Assembly: GCA_963677325.2 (NCBI GenBank)
Contig: CAXXGM010000006.1
Coordinates: forward strand, 276,727 to 340,726
Direction of reading: 5' to 3'
Length of the DNA: 64,000 nucleotides
From: G963677325 sp963677325
Lineage (GTDB): Bacteria; Bacteroidota; Bacteroidia; Bacteroidales; Prolixibacteraceae
Part shown: positions 26,435-33,594 of the stretch, piece by piece
Layout of the letters: each line of letters opens with the position of its first letter
Position numbering within the stretch: the stretch's first letter is position 1
Notes under the pieces: generated by a model
The model's input: the letters and a program-made list of their open reading frames with translations, nothing else
Databases searched by the model: none
What the model was told of the DNA's origin: nothing
Made by a program: the position numbers and the translations under genes

Positions 26435-28057
26435 TTATGATTTTTTAGCGATGCTGATTTTGGGATCTCCGTTTAACCCTCCGGCAGACACATCTTCCGG
26501 ATCATCATCAAAAAAATCACCGGAAGCGATCTCCGGGATCAAGGCAGCCGATTCAGTGCCCGGAAGAGCCTGAACGTCCCGCAGTCGGCGGTTAATGGCT
26601 TTGGTCCTGGTTCCCTGCAGCTGCTCGATGGTTTCACCGGCATTGGTGATGTGCTTGTGGGCCTTATCCAGCAATCCGCCAAACTTCTCAAATTCTGTCT
26701 TCACGGCGCCAAGAATCGACCAGACCTCACTGCTGCGTTTCTGAAGCACCAGGGTATGGAATCCCATCTGCAGGCTGTTCAGAATGGCAGCCAGGGTTGT
26801 AGGGCCTGTAACAACTACCTTGAACTCACGCTGTAACTGTTCCAGTAAGTTGGATCGGCGGATCACCTCAGCATAAATTCCCTCGAAGGGTAAGAACATG
26901 ATGCCGAAATCGGTGGTGTTCGGCGGATCCAGGTATTTATCGCGAATATCCCTGGCCATTTTTTTAATCACGCTCTCGATATTCTTGTTGGCGGTATCAA
27001 TAGCAACAGGATCAGCGCTTTCGTAAGCATCGATCAACTGCTCGTAAGCATCTTTAGGGAATTTGGCATCAACGGGCAGGTAAACATTTCGCTGCAGGTC
27101 ATCTCTTCCCGGGAGTTTGATAGCGAACTCAACGAGATCGGCAGATCCGGACTTCGTCCTTACATTGGCCTCGTACTGATCGGGAGCAAGGATCTGCTCA
27201 AGCAGCATCTCAAGCTGGATTTCACCTACCCCCCCGCGCTGTTTCACGTTGCTCAGTACTTTTTTCAATCCACCCACATCCTGTGCAAGATTCCTCATTT
27301 CGCCTAATCCAAGCTGCACGGCTTCGAGTTGCTTGCCAACGGTTTCAAACGATTGTCCCAATCTTTCGTTAAGCGTTTTCTGGAGTTTCTCATCCACTGT
27401 TTCGCGCATTTGCTCCAGCTTCTTTTCGGTCCCTTCGATCAGCTTGTTTTGCTTTTCTTCAAGCTGTCCGAATTTTTCCTTTTGAAGATCATTGAAAGAC
27501 TTTACATTCTTATCAAAAGTCTCCTCAAATTCCTTAAATGCTTTCAGGAGAGATTCGCGCATCAGGGCATTATCTTTCTTATCCTGTTCCGTTAAGGCCG
27601 ACAGCTTCTCTTCCACCTTAACGGTGATTTTATCCAGCTGATCGACTGTGCTTTTTGTCAGATCCTTTTGTTCCTGCTTCAGCTCATCAAACTTTCTCTT
27701 CTGCTCCGAATTAAACTCTTTCAGGTTCTCAGACAAAGACTCCCGGTTGGCTTTATTATTTTCTTCGATCTTCAGGATTAAGGCATCAATCCGGCTTGAA
27801 AGAGTGTTGTTGATTTCCTTCAGAGCCTCGCTCAGTTCAGTCCTGTTATCTTTGGCAAGGGTCGCACTTTCCTCGCGGCTTATCTTAAAATCCTCCCTCA
27901 GGCTGTTCTCAAATCTTTGGATTAATTCCTGGAGACCGGAAATTTTAAACTGTAATTCCTGCTGTTCTCTATTTTCTTTGGGACGGAAAGCAAATAAAAG
28001 TACGGTATTGACTATCGCCAATATCAATACGCCAATTAAGAGAGTTACCGAAGCCAT
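26435..28057 (-). CDS. rmuC: DNA recombination protein RmuC
   Basis: 540 residues. An N-terminal membrane anchor (VTLLIGVLILAIVNTVLLFA) is followed by a long coiled coil (about 30-260) and the RmuC nuclease-like domain (about 265-480; GGVGEIQLEMLLEQIL, PVDAKFPKDAYEQL, FGIMFLPFEGIYAEVIR). The C-terminal 60 residues are variable and acidic. RmuC limits inversions at short inverted repeats in E. coli, of interest given the many palindromes in this window. The gene stands alone, upstream of IS copy 2. Confidence 0.92.
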   Translation of the reverse strand: MASVTLLIGVLILAIVNTVLLFAFRPKENREQQELQFKISGLQELIQRFENSLREDFKISREESATLAKDNRTELSEALKEINNTLSSRIDALILKIEENNKANRESLSENLKEFNSEQKRKFDELKQEQKDLTKSTVDQLDKITVKVEEKLSALTEQDKKDNALMRESLLKAFKEFEETFDKNVKSFNDLQKEKFGQLEEKQNKLIEGTEKKLEQMRETVDEKLQKTLNERLGQSFETVGKQLEAVQLGLGEMRNLAQDVGGLKKVLSNVKQRGGVGEIQLEMLLEQILAPDQYEANVRTKSGSADLVEFAIKLPGRDDLQRNVYLPVDAKFPKDAYEQLIDAYESADPVAIDTANKNIESVIKKMARDIRDKYLDPPNTTDFGIMFLPFEGIYAEVIRRSNLLEQLQREFKVVVTGPTTLAAILNSLQMGFHTLVLQKRSSEVWSILGAVKTEFEKFGGLLDKAHKHITNAGETIEQLQGTRTKAINRRLRDVQALPGTESAALIPEIASGDFFDDDPEDVSAGGLNGDPKISIAKKS

Positions 28058-28175
28058 TCCGGGACAGATTATTTGGATTTATAATAGTTCAAAAATATGT
28101 AAGTTTCGCCTGATTCTAAGCACTAAAATGGAAAAGGTTTGAACAATTAATGAAATTTTTTCGAGCCCCGTAGAG

Positions 28176-29613
28176 CAATGTCATTAAGTTAAGGATTAAT
28201 TGATAAAAAACAGAGGACAAAGATCTTAATTTTGAAGTTGCAACACAAAAATTAAATCCTAAGTCCCCATGTTAGATGCAAATGTAAAAATTATTGAAGA
28301 GTTAAAGGCGTTTCTTTCAATTGTAAACGAATCTCCTGATATTTTAGAAAAGTTTGCTACTCAAAAAAATGCTTTTACAAGGGAAAGAAAACTACCTTTT
28401 AATCGTTTAGTTCTATTGATTGCCAAATTATGTAAGAAAACCCTCAGCTTTGAAATAGACAATTTTTTTGAGGAGATAAACCTTAACACAAGCTGCACTG
28501 TGAGCGCATTTTCGCAACAAAGAATGAAACTCGATTCCTTCTTTTTTGAAGTGTGGAACAAGTTTTTGTCTAAACTATTTTACCATTATTATGAGTCAAA
28601 CGTGAAGCGATGGAAAGGTTATCGTTTAGTGGCTGCAGACGGGTCCAACATAAGTCTGATAAATAAACCCGCTCTTGAAGAATATTTTGGAGGACAGAGC
28701 AATCAGATAGGAACGTTTGTTCAAGCCAAAGCTTATTACTGTTACGACGTATTGAATGAACTAATATTACATGCGAAAATTGCCCCTTATCGCTTTGGGG
28801 AATTAAACATGGCTTATTCTGCCATTGATTGCCTGGAGGAGGATATGGTGATGATTTATGATCGGAACTTTTGCAATTTCAAAATGGCTGCCTTGCACTT
28901 GTGGCAGGAGAAGGAAATTAAATTTGTCATAAGGGCCAAGGAAACACAAAATATCATTCGAACTTTTATAAAAAGCGGAGCTCAAAGTGATGTGGTCTAT
29001 CTTAGAACTACCCCTGCCGCTATCAAAGGACTTTACAAAAGCGGATATATTGTCAATCGGGACACTCTTTTGAAAGTGAGGCTGGTAAGGGTAGAGTTAG
29101 ATAATTCTGTTGAAGTGTTGATGACAAATTTATGGGAAGAAGAAGGTCATTCAAATTCTGAGTTTAAAGAACTATACTTTAGACGATGGGGCGTCGAAAC
29201 CAATATCTCGGTTCAGAAAAATATCTTGCAGCTTGAATCCTTCAGTGGTCTTACCCAATATTCGGTATTGCAGGATTTCTATGCAACAGTTTTCATCACC
29301 AACTTGCACTCTATTCTTATAAAGGAAGCTCAGCAAACCATTGAAAATATGCAGTGTAAAAGGAAATACCCAATGAAAGTAAATCGAAACAAATCATATG
29401 GAAAATTGAAGATACATCTCGTAAGCTTATTCATTATACACGAACCAGCAGACATCCTTCAACTTCTAAACAACCATTTTATAAAAGATCAGATCCCTAT
29501 AAGAATTAACCGATCATTCCCGAGAATTATTAAAAATAAGCAGTCTAAATCCAAACACAAAACTTATGCAAATTACAAACCAGCATATTAAAATCCTTAA
29601 CTTAATGACATTG
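28176..29613 (+). mobile_element. IS4-family insertion sequence, copy 2
   Basis: 1438 bp, same 22-bp inverted repeats and the same protein as copy 1. Target duplication CCCGTAGAG (9 bp) lies at 28167-28175 and 29614-29622. The target is a GTAGAGACGCACGG palindromic repeat, so the IS landed in an existing repeat rather than a gene. Confidence 0.93.
28269..29591 (+). CDS. IS4-family DDE transposase (copy 2)
   Basis: 440 residues identical to copy 1 at 14547-15869, including the YREK signature YFRRWGVETNISVQK. A -7-like TAATTTTG lies at 28227-28234, 35 bp before the ATG. Identity of both copies, with no decay, points to recent transposition. Confidence 0.95.
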   Translation: MLDANVKIIEELKAFLSIVNESPDILEKFATQKNAFTRERKLPFNRLVLLIAKLCKKTLSFEIDNFFEEINLNTSCTVSAFSQQRMKLDSFFFEVWNKFLSKLFYHYYESNVKRWKGYRLVAADGSNISLINKPALEEYFGGQSNQIGTFVQAKAYYCYDVLNELILHAKIAPYRFGELNMAYSAIDCLEEDMVMIYDRNFCNFKMAALHLWQEKEIKFVIRAKETQNIIRTFIKSGAQSDVVYLRTTPAAIKGLYKSGYIVNRDTLLKVRLVRVELDNSVEVLMTNLWEEEGHSNSEFKELYFRRWGVETNISVQKNILQLESFSGLTQYSVLQDFYATVFITNLHSILIKEAQQTIENMQCKRKYPMKVNRNKSYGKLKIHLVSLFIIHEPADILQLLNNHFIKDQIPIRINRSFPRIIKNKQSKSKHKTYANYKPAY

Positions 29614-29620
29614 CCCGTAG

Positions 29621-29720
29621 AGACGCACGGCCGTGCGTCTTTCCCATTATCATGGTGCGTCTCTACAAAATTATTGGCGTGCGTTTTTATATTGAAAGAG
29701 ACGCACGCCGTGCGTCTCTA
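29621..29720. repeat. GTAGAGACGCAC palindromic repeats (three)
   Basis: AGACGCACGGCCGTGCGTCT is a perfect 20-bp palindrome at 29621-29640. A half copy GTGCGTCTCTAC lies at 29655-29666, and GAGACGCACGCCGTGCGTCTC at 29698-29718. The flanking CTA at 29718-29720 serves as the stop codon (TAG) of the kinase gene on the minus strand. Confidence 0.8.
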
Positions 29721-30389
29721 CAGGAGCAAAATCAACAGCCCGGCTGTGACGAGTGGCACAAGCAGATTATCTGTTCCATAAGGACTTATCATTTCCACGA
29801 ACGTATCGACTCCCGAGACAAAAAGTGAAAGGAAAATAATGGTAAAAAAACTATACCCAAAAACGACCAGCGTGACCAGAATCACTATAAACGCTGAAAT
29901 GAAAAAGACCACGGAACCAAAGAATGTCTTCCTCAACAGACGATTGAGCAAAACAATTCTTTTGGTTCTTCCCTTAAAATAAGTTCCTGCCAACCAGGCG
30001 AGCGGATCACATATTGCTAAAATCAAAACAGGCAGAATAAAGAAAAGATCATTTTTGAAGCGGGAAGCTAAATAATAGACAACAAATATTGATATGGGTA
30101 AAAATATACTTCCAAAGGTTTTCTCATGAATGGAATCAATGGATCTGAAATAATCCTTTTTCTTTCCGATAAATAATAGAAACGAGAAAAACAAAGCAAT
30201 GATTAAGACAATCAGGGGAGAGAAAATCTTCAGGAGGAACAGGAGACTGGCAAAGGCCGCCAGTGAGTGGGCTATTTTTCTGGTGTATTGCTGATCGATG
30301 TTGAACCGGTTGTACAAGTACTCAGATAATAATAGAATTCCACCGAATCCTATGATGGCTAAAACAGTATATAAAATCTGATCAATCAT
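29718..30389 (-). CDS. Diacylglycerol/polyprenol kinase family protein (Dgk1/SEC59/VTE5-like)
   Basis: 223 residues from ATG 30389 (a TTG at 30398 is possible). Six or so membrane helices. Family residues: YTRKIAHSLAAFASL, LAICDPLAWLAG, RKTFFGSVVFF and FVEMISPYGTDNLLVPL, as in CTP-dependent dolichol, phytol or diacylglycerol kinases. The ATG overlaps the stop of the cdsA frame (ATGA), so it is the last gene of a phospholipid operon. Its stop codon lies in a palindromic repeat, so the original C-terminus may have been longer. Confidence 0.8.
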   Translation of the reverse strand: MIDQILYTVLAIIGFGGILLLSEYLYNRFNIDQQYTRKIAHSLAAFASLLFLLKIFSPLIVLIIALFFSFLLFIGKKKDYFRSIDSIHEKTFGSIFLPISIFVVYYLASRFKNDLFFILPVLILAICDPLAWLAGTYFKGRTKRIVLLNRLLRKTFFGSVVFFISAFIVILVTLVVFGYSFFTIIFLSLFVSGVDTFVEMISPYGTDNLLVPLVTAGLLILLL

Positions 30390-31185
30390 TGATGACAACA
30401 GTAAATCATTAAATTAATAAATAAACTACTAAAAACAAGGCTGTCAAATCGGTCCAGAAATCCTCCGTGTCCAGGGATCAGATTGCTGTAATCCTTGACT
30501 CTGAATCTTCTTTTGATGAAAGATGCAAACAGGTCTCCTGCAAAAGCAAAGACCGCAATTCCAAAGGCCCATGCTAAGGATTGGGGTACGCTGGAGAACG
30601 GAAACGGGAGAACGGAAACGGGAGAAGGGAGAAGGGAAACGGGAGAAGGGGAATCGGGGAAGAAAGACCAGAAACGGAAGAAAATGCATTTCTTATGGCA
30701 ACTGCAGTTAAACCAGCCATAATCAGACCTCCGGCTAATCCTTCAACTGTTTTATCCGGACTAATGGTGGGAACTAATTTTCTTTTGCCAAGGGACTGTC
30801 CGGTAAGCTGGCTGAAAGCATCAAAAACAGCTACAATAAACAATGTAAAGTACAAATAGGATTGTTCCAGAAAACTGAAAAGATAAAAGGAATAAAATAC
30901 ACCGGAAAATACGGCCAATGCCAGTATTCCTGTTAAAACCTGTTTTGTTTTAAACATCAGCATAAATATTTCCATGCATCCCGAAATAATGATTATCAGA
31001 GAAATAATGGGTAGAATCCGGATTGAAATGCTAAAAAACAGGAGACTGATCATGATGAAATAGGTCGTGAATTTTAGCCAGTTATTCTTTCTTTCGGGAG
31101 GCGTTCTCCTTTGATTAATGAAAAAAATCGCCATGGCGCCCAAAATAAAGTAAATCAATAATAATATGTAGAGATCAAGGTGCAT
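30386..31185 (-). pseudogene. cdsA: Phosphatidate cytidylyltransferase, out of frame through a minisatellite
   Basis: The 5' part (ATG 31185 to about 30670) codes a membrane protein with AVFDAFSQLTGQSLGKRK and ISPDKTVEGLAGG, typical of CDP-diglyceride synthase. The 3' part (about 30590-30386) in another frame has SLAWAFGIAVFAFAGDLF, then FIKRRFRVKDYSN and IPGHGGFLDRFDSL, the CdsA signature. A 77-bp GGAAACGGGAG repeat lies between and shifts the frame; as given, translation stops at 30574 after 203 residues. The span is 800 nt; removing one 14-bp unit gives 786 nt, 261 codons plus stop and in frame. CdsA is essential, so either another copy exists, slippage restores the frame, or the repeat is misassembled. 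Confidence 0.8.
30592..30668. repeat. G/A-rich minisatellite inside cdsA
   Basis: Unit AACGGAAACGGGAG (14 bp) is perfect at 30597-30610 and 30611-30624; degenerate units (GGGAGAAGGGAAACGGGAG) follow to about 30668. It has no stop codon in the two minus-strand frames that matter, encoding Pro/Phe/Ser-rich linker. Confidence 0.85.
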
Positions 31186-31186
31186 A

Positions 31187-31765
31187 TCAGCTGCTTTTTA
31201 GTATCCAGAATAATCCTTTTAAATCCGGCCTCAATTCGGGAATAATCAGCATAATGATTATCTGTTCCAGAAATGAGGCAATTCCCCACAACACAGTAAT
31301 ATAAAACAGAAGCGGCCAAAGACCATAAAAGAAAAGAACGAAAAAGAAAAAGCCCTGCATGTACCCGCCAATTTTGGACGAAAACAAATGAAGGCTTGGA
31401 AGCATTTTAAATTTTAAGAGACTGACCACTAATGAGAGCAGATAAATACCGGCAAAAATCCACAAACCTGCATGATAGGGCTCCAGTTCAATCCTTTTAA
31501 AGATATAAATTCCGGTTAGTCCGAGAATGTAAGTTCCCTCATCGGCCAAAGAATCCAGCCTGGCTCCGATTTGGGTTTCAAGATTAAACTTCCTGGCAAT
31601 GTATCCATCAAGAAAATCAGTGAACAGATTGATACCCAGCAAAACAATAAATACCGTTTGTGACTTGACCAGAATAAAGTAAAAAACAACAGGAAAAGAT
31701 AAGAGCCTGTACAGAGACAGCATATTGGGAAGGTTCCAAAGCTCCTTTCGATTGATATTCCTCAT
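31187..31765 (-). CDS. CDP-alcohol phosphatidyltransferase family protein
   Basis: 192 residues, about six membrane helices. The signature D-x2-DG-x2-AR-x8-G-x3-D-x3-D is complete, from FTDFLDGYIARKF through GARLDSLADEG (residues about 50-78). Such enzymes make phosphatidylglycerolphosphate, phosphatidylserine, phosphatidylinositol or cardiolipin from CDP-diacylglycerol. Its CdsA partner, which makes that substrate, starts 1 bp after the stop. The product cannot be named. Confidence 0.88.
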   Translation of the reverse strand: MRNINRKELWNLPNMLSLYRLLSFPVVFYFILVKSQTVFIVLLGINLFTDFLDGYIARKFNLETQIGARLDSLADEGTYILGLTGIYIFKRIELEPYHAGLWIFAGIYLLSLVVSLLKFKMLPSLHLFSSKIGGYMQGFFFFVLFFYGLWPLLFYITVLWGIASFLEQIIIMLIIPELRPDLKGLFWILKSS

Positions 31766-31810
31766 AATTATTTATTATCAAGGTCCTTCAGCAGAGGCTG
31801 AAATTACATA

Positions 31811-31934
31811 CATCAACACATCAACTCATCAGCTCATCAGCTCATCAACTCATCAACTCATCAACTCATCAACTCATCAACTCATCAACTCATCAGCACA
31901 TCAACTCATCAGCACATCAACTCATCAGCACATT
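31811..31934. repeat. 8-bp tandem array (CATCAACT/CATCAGCA)
   Basis: About 15 units of CATCAACT with variants CATCAGCT, CATCAGCA and CATCAACA fill almost the whole gap between the permease stop (31937) and the transferase start. Related short runs lie at 42127-42160 and 43571-43613. Confidence 0.9.
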
Positions 31935-31936
31935 GA

Positions 31937-33385
31937 TTACCGGCCTTCTGCATTCCTATTCCGCCATAAATAATATACCGGTATCCCAAGTAATACAATA
32001 ATCAAGCCAGGCCAGGTATATTCGGGTTTATAAATCAATAAAATCAACATGATCAATACAGCCAAAATGATGTAGAGAAGCGGGATCACCGGATATCCAA
32101 AGGCTTTATACGGACGGTCCACATGAGGTAGTTTTTTTCGCAAACGAAACAGGCCCCAAATAGTAAGGGAATAAAATATAAGCACTGCAAAAATTACATA
32201 ATCCAGCAACTGACCGTATGTCCCTGAAAGGCATAGAAGGCTGGCCCATATTCCCTGTATCATCAATCCGTTCGCAGGTACTCCTTTTTCATTCAACAGC
32301 CCCACCTTTTTGAAGAATATTTTATCCTCTGCCATAGCATAATAGACGCGTGCTCCCGAGAGAATGATTCCATTATTACAGCCAAATGTGGATATTACGA
32401 TAAAAGCCGCCATGATCCATACGGCATAATTTCCAAAAACTCCGGTCATGGAAGCCGTGGCAAGCCGATCATTCAAGGCAAATTGTATTCCCCTTGCAGC
32501 AGCATCAATTCCCTGTGGGTCACCTCTCAATGGAAGAGCTCTTATATAAACAAGATTAGCAAAAAGGTACAGGACGGTCACAATTATGGTTCCAAGGAAC
32601 AGACTGAGCGGGATGTTTCTCCTGGGGTTTATGACCTCTCCGGCTGTAAAGGTAATATTGTTCCATGCATCCGAGGAAAAAAGACTTCCGACCATAGCCA
32701 TACCTAAGGCGATAACGAGTCCAAGGCCTGCAACAGGCAAAATCTGACCATCAGGTTTAATTTCCCGTGCATCCCAGAAACTCAGACTGTTTTGATGGAT
32801 TGCAAAGGGATTGGTAGCGAACAGAAGTCCAACAACAATGAATAAAACGAGGAGTAAAAATTTACCTGATGTAAAGATATTCTGGACTTTCTTGCCTTCT
32901 TTTATTCCCCGGGTATTGATCCATGTCAGGAAAAGAATGGACCCAATAGCAAGAAGCTGAACCGGGCCGAATTTGAAAAACCCTGCACTTAGCCAGACTA
33001 TATCTTCTGAAACTGCCGGAATCAGTACTCCCGTAAACTTTGCAAAAGCCATGGCTACCGCCGCAATTGTTCCTGTTTGTATAACAAGAAACAATGTCCA
33101 CCCGTAGAGAAAACCCGTTAACCGGTTATAAGACTCTTTCAGATAAACGTATTGTCCTCCGGCTTTTGGGAACAATCCGGCCAGTTCTCCATAACTGAGG
33201 GCTGCTATTACAGTCATAAATCCGGTAATCATCCAGACCGCCATCAGCCATCCGGATGAGCCGGTTTTTCGGGCGATATCAGAACTGACAATAAAGATTC
33301 CTGAGCCAACCATAGAACCTATTACAATGGCTGTTGAATCAAAAAGGTTCAACCTTTTCCTGAACCGGTGTTCTTCGCCTGTCAT
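31937..33385 (-). CDS. APC-family amino acid permease
   Basis: 482 residues with twelve predicted hydrophobic segments. The first helix has the unwound GSMVGSGIFIVSS segment (residues about 23-35), a hallmark of APC transporters. Similar proteins carry neutral or cationic amino acids. It lies upstream of the phospholipid operon on the same strand, separated by the 8-bp array, so co-transcription is possible. Confidence 0.87.
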   Translation of the reverse strand: MTGEEHRFRKRLNLFDSTAIVIGSMVGSGIFIVSSDIARKTGSSGWLMAVWMITGFMTVIAALSYGELAGLFPKAGGQYVYLKESYNRLTGFLYGWTLFLVIQTGTIAAVAMAFAKFTGVLIPAVSEDIVWLSAGFFKFGPVQLLAIGSILFLTWINTRGIKEGKKVQNIFTSGKFLLLVLFIVVGLLFATNPFAIHQNSLSFWDAREIKPDGQILPVAGLGLVIALGMAMVGSLFSSDAWNNITFTAGEVINPRRNIPLSLFLGTIIVTVLYLFANLVYIRALPLRGDPQGIDAAARGIQFALNDRLATASMTGVFGNYAVWIMAAFIVISTFGCNNGIILSGARVYYAMAEDKIFFKKVGLLNEKGVPANGLMIQGIWASLLCLSGTYGQLLDYVIFAVLIFYSLTIWGLFRLRKKLPHVDRPYKAFGYPVIPLLYIILAVLIMLILLIYKPEYTWPGLIIVLLGIPVYYLWRNRNAEGR

Positions 33386-33594
33386 TTCTGATGAAGATAA
33401 TGTAACTGCAATTTACAGGAAATTTTACATATAACATAATTTCGATCCAAAACCCAGTGGGCCGTTTATTACACTTGATTTTTCCATTTGATTAAACTAA
33501 TTTGTAGATAAGGTTTTAGTTATCCGCAACAACGATCCGGAAAATTAGAATAGACCTTCCTTTAGAATCCTGATTAAAACATAAAAGCACGACC

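Noticed and set aside
31811..31934. CRISPR array
   Set aside because: The 8-bp units have no spacers and no cas genes are in the window; it is a simple tandem repeat.
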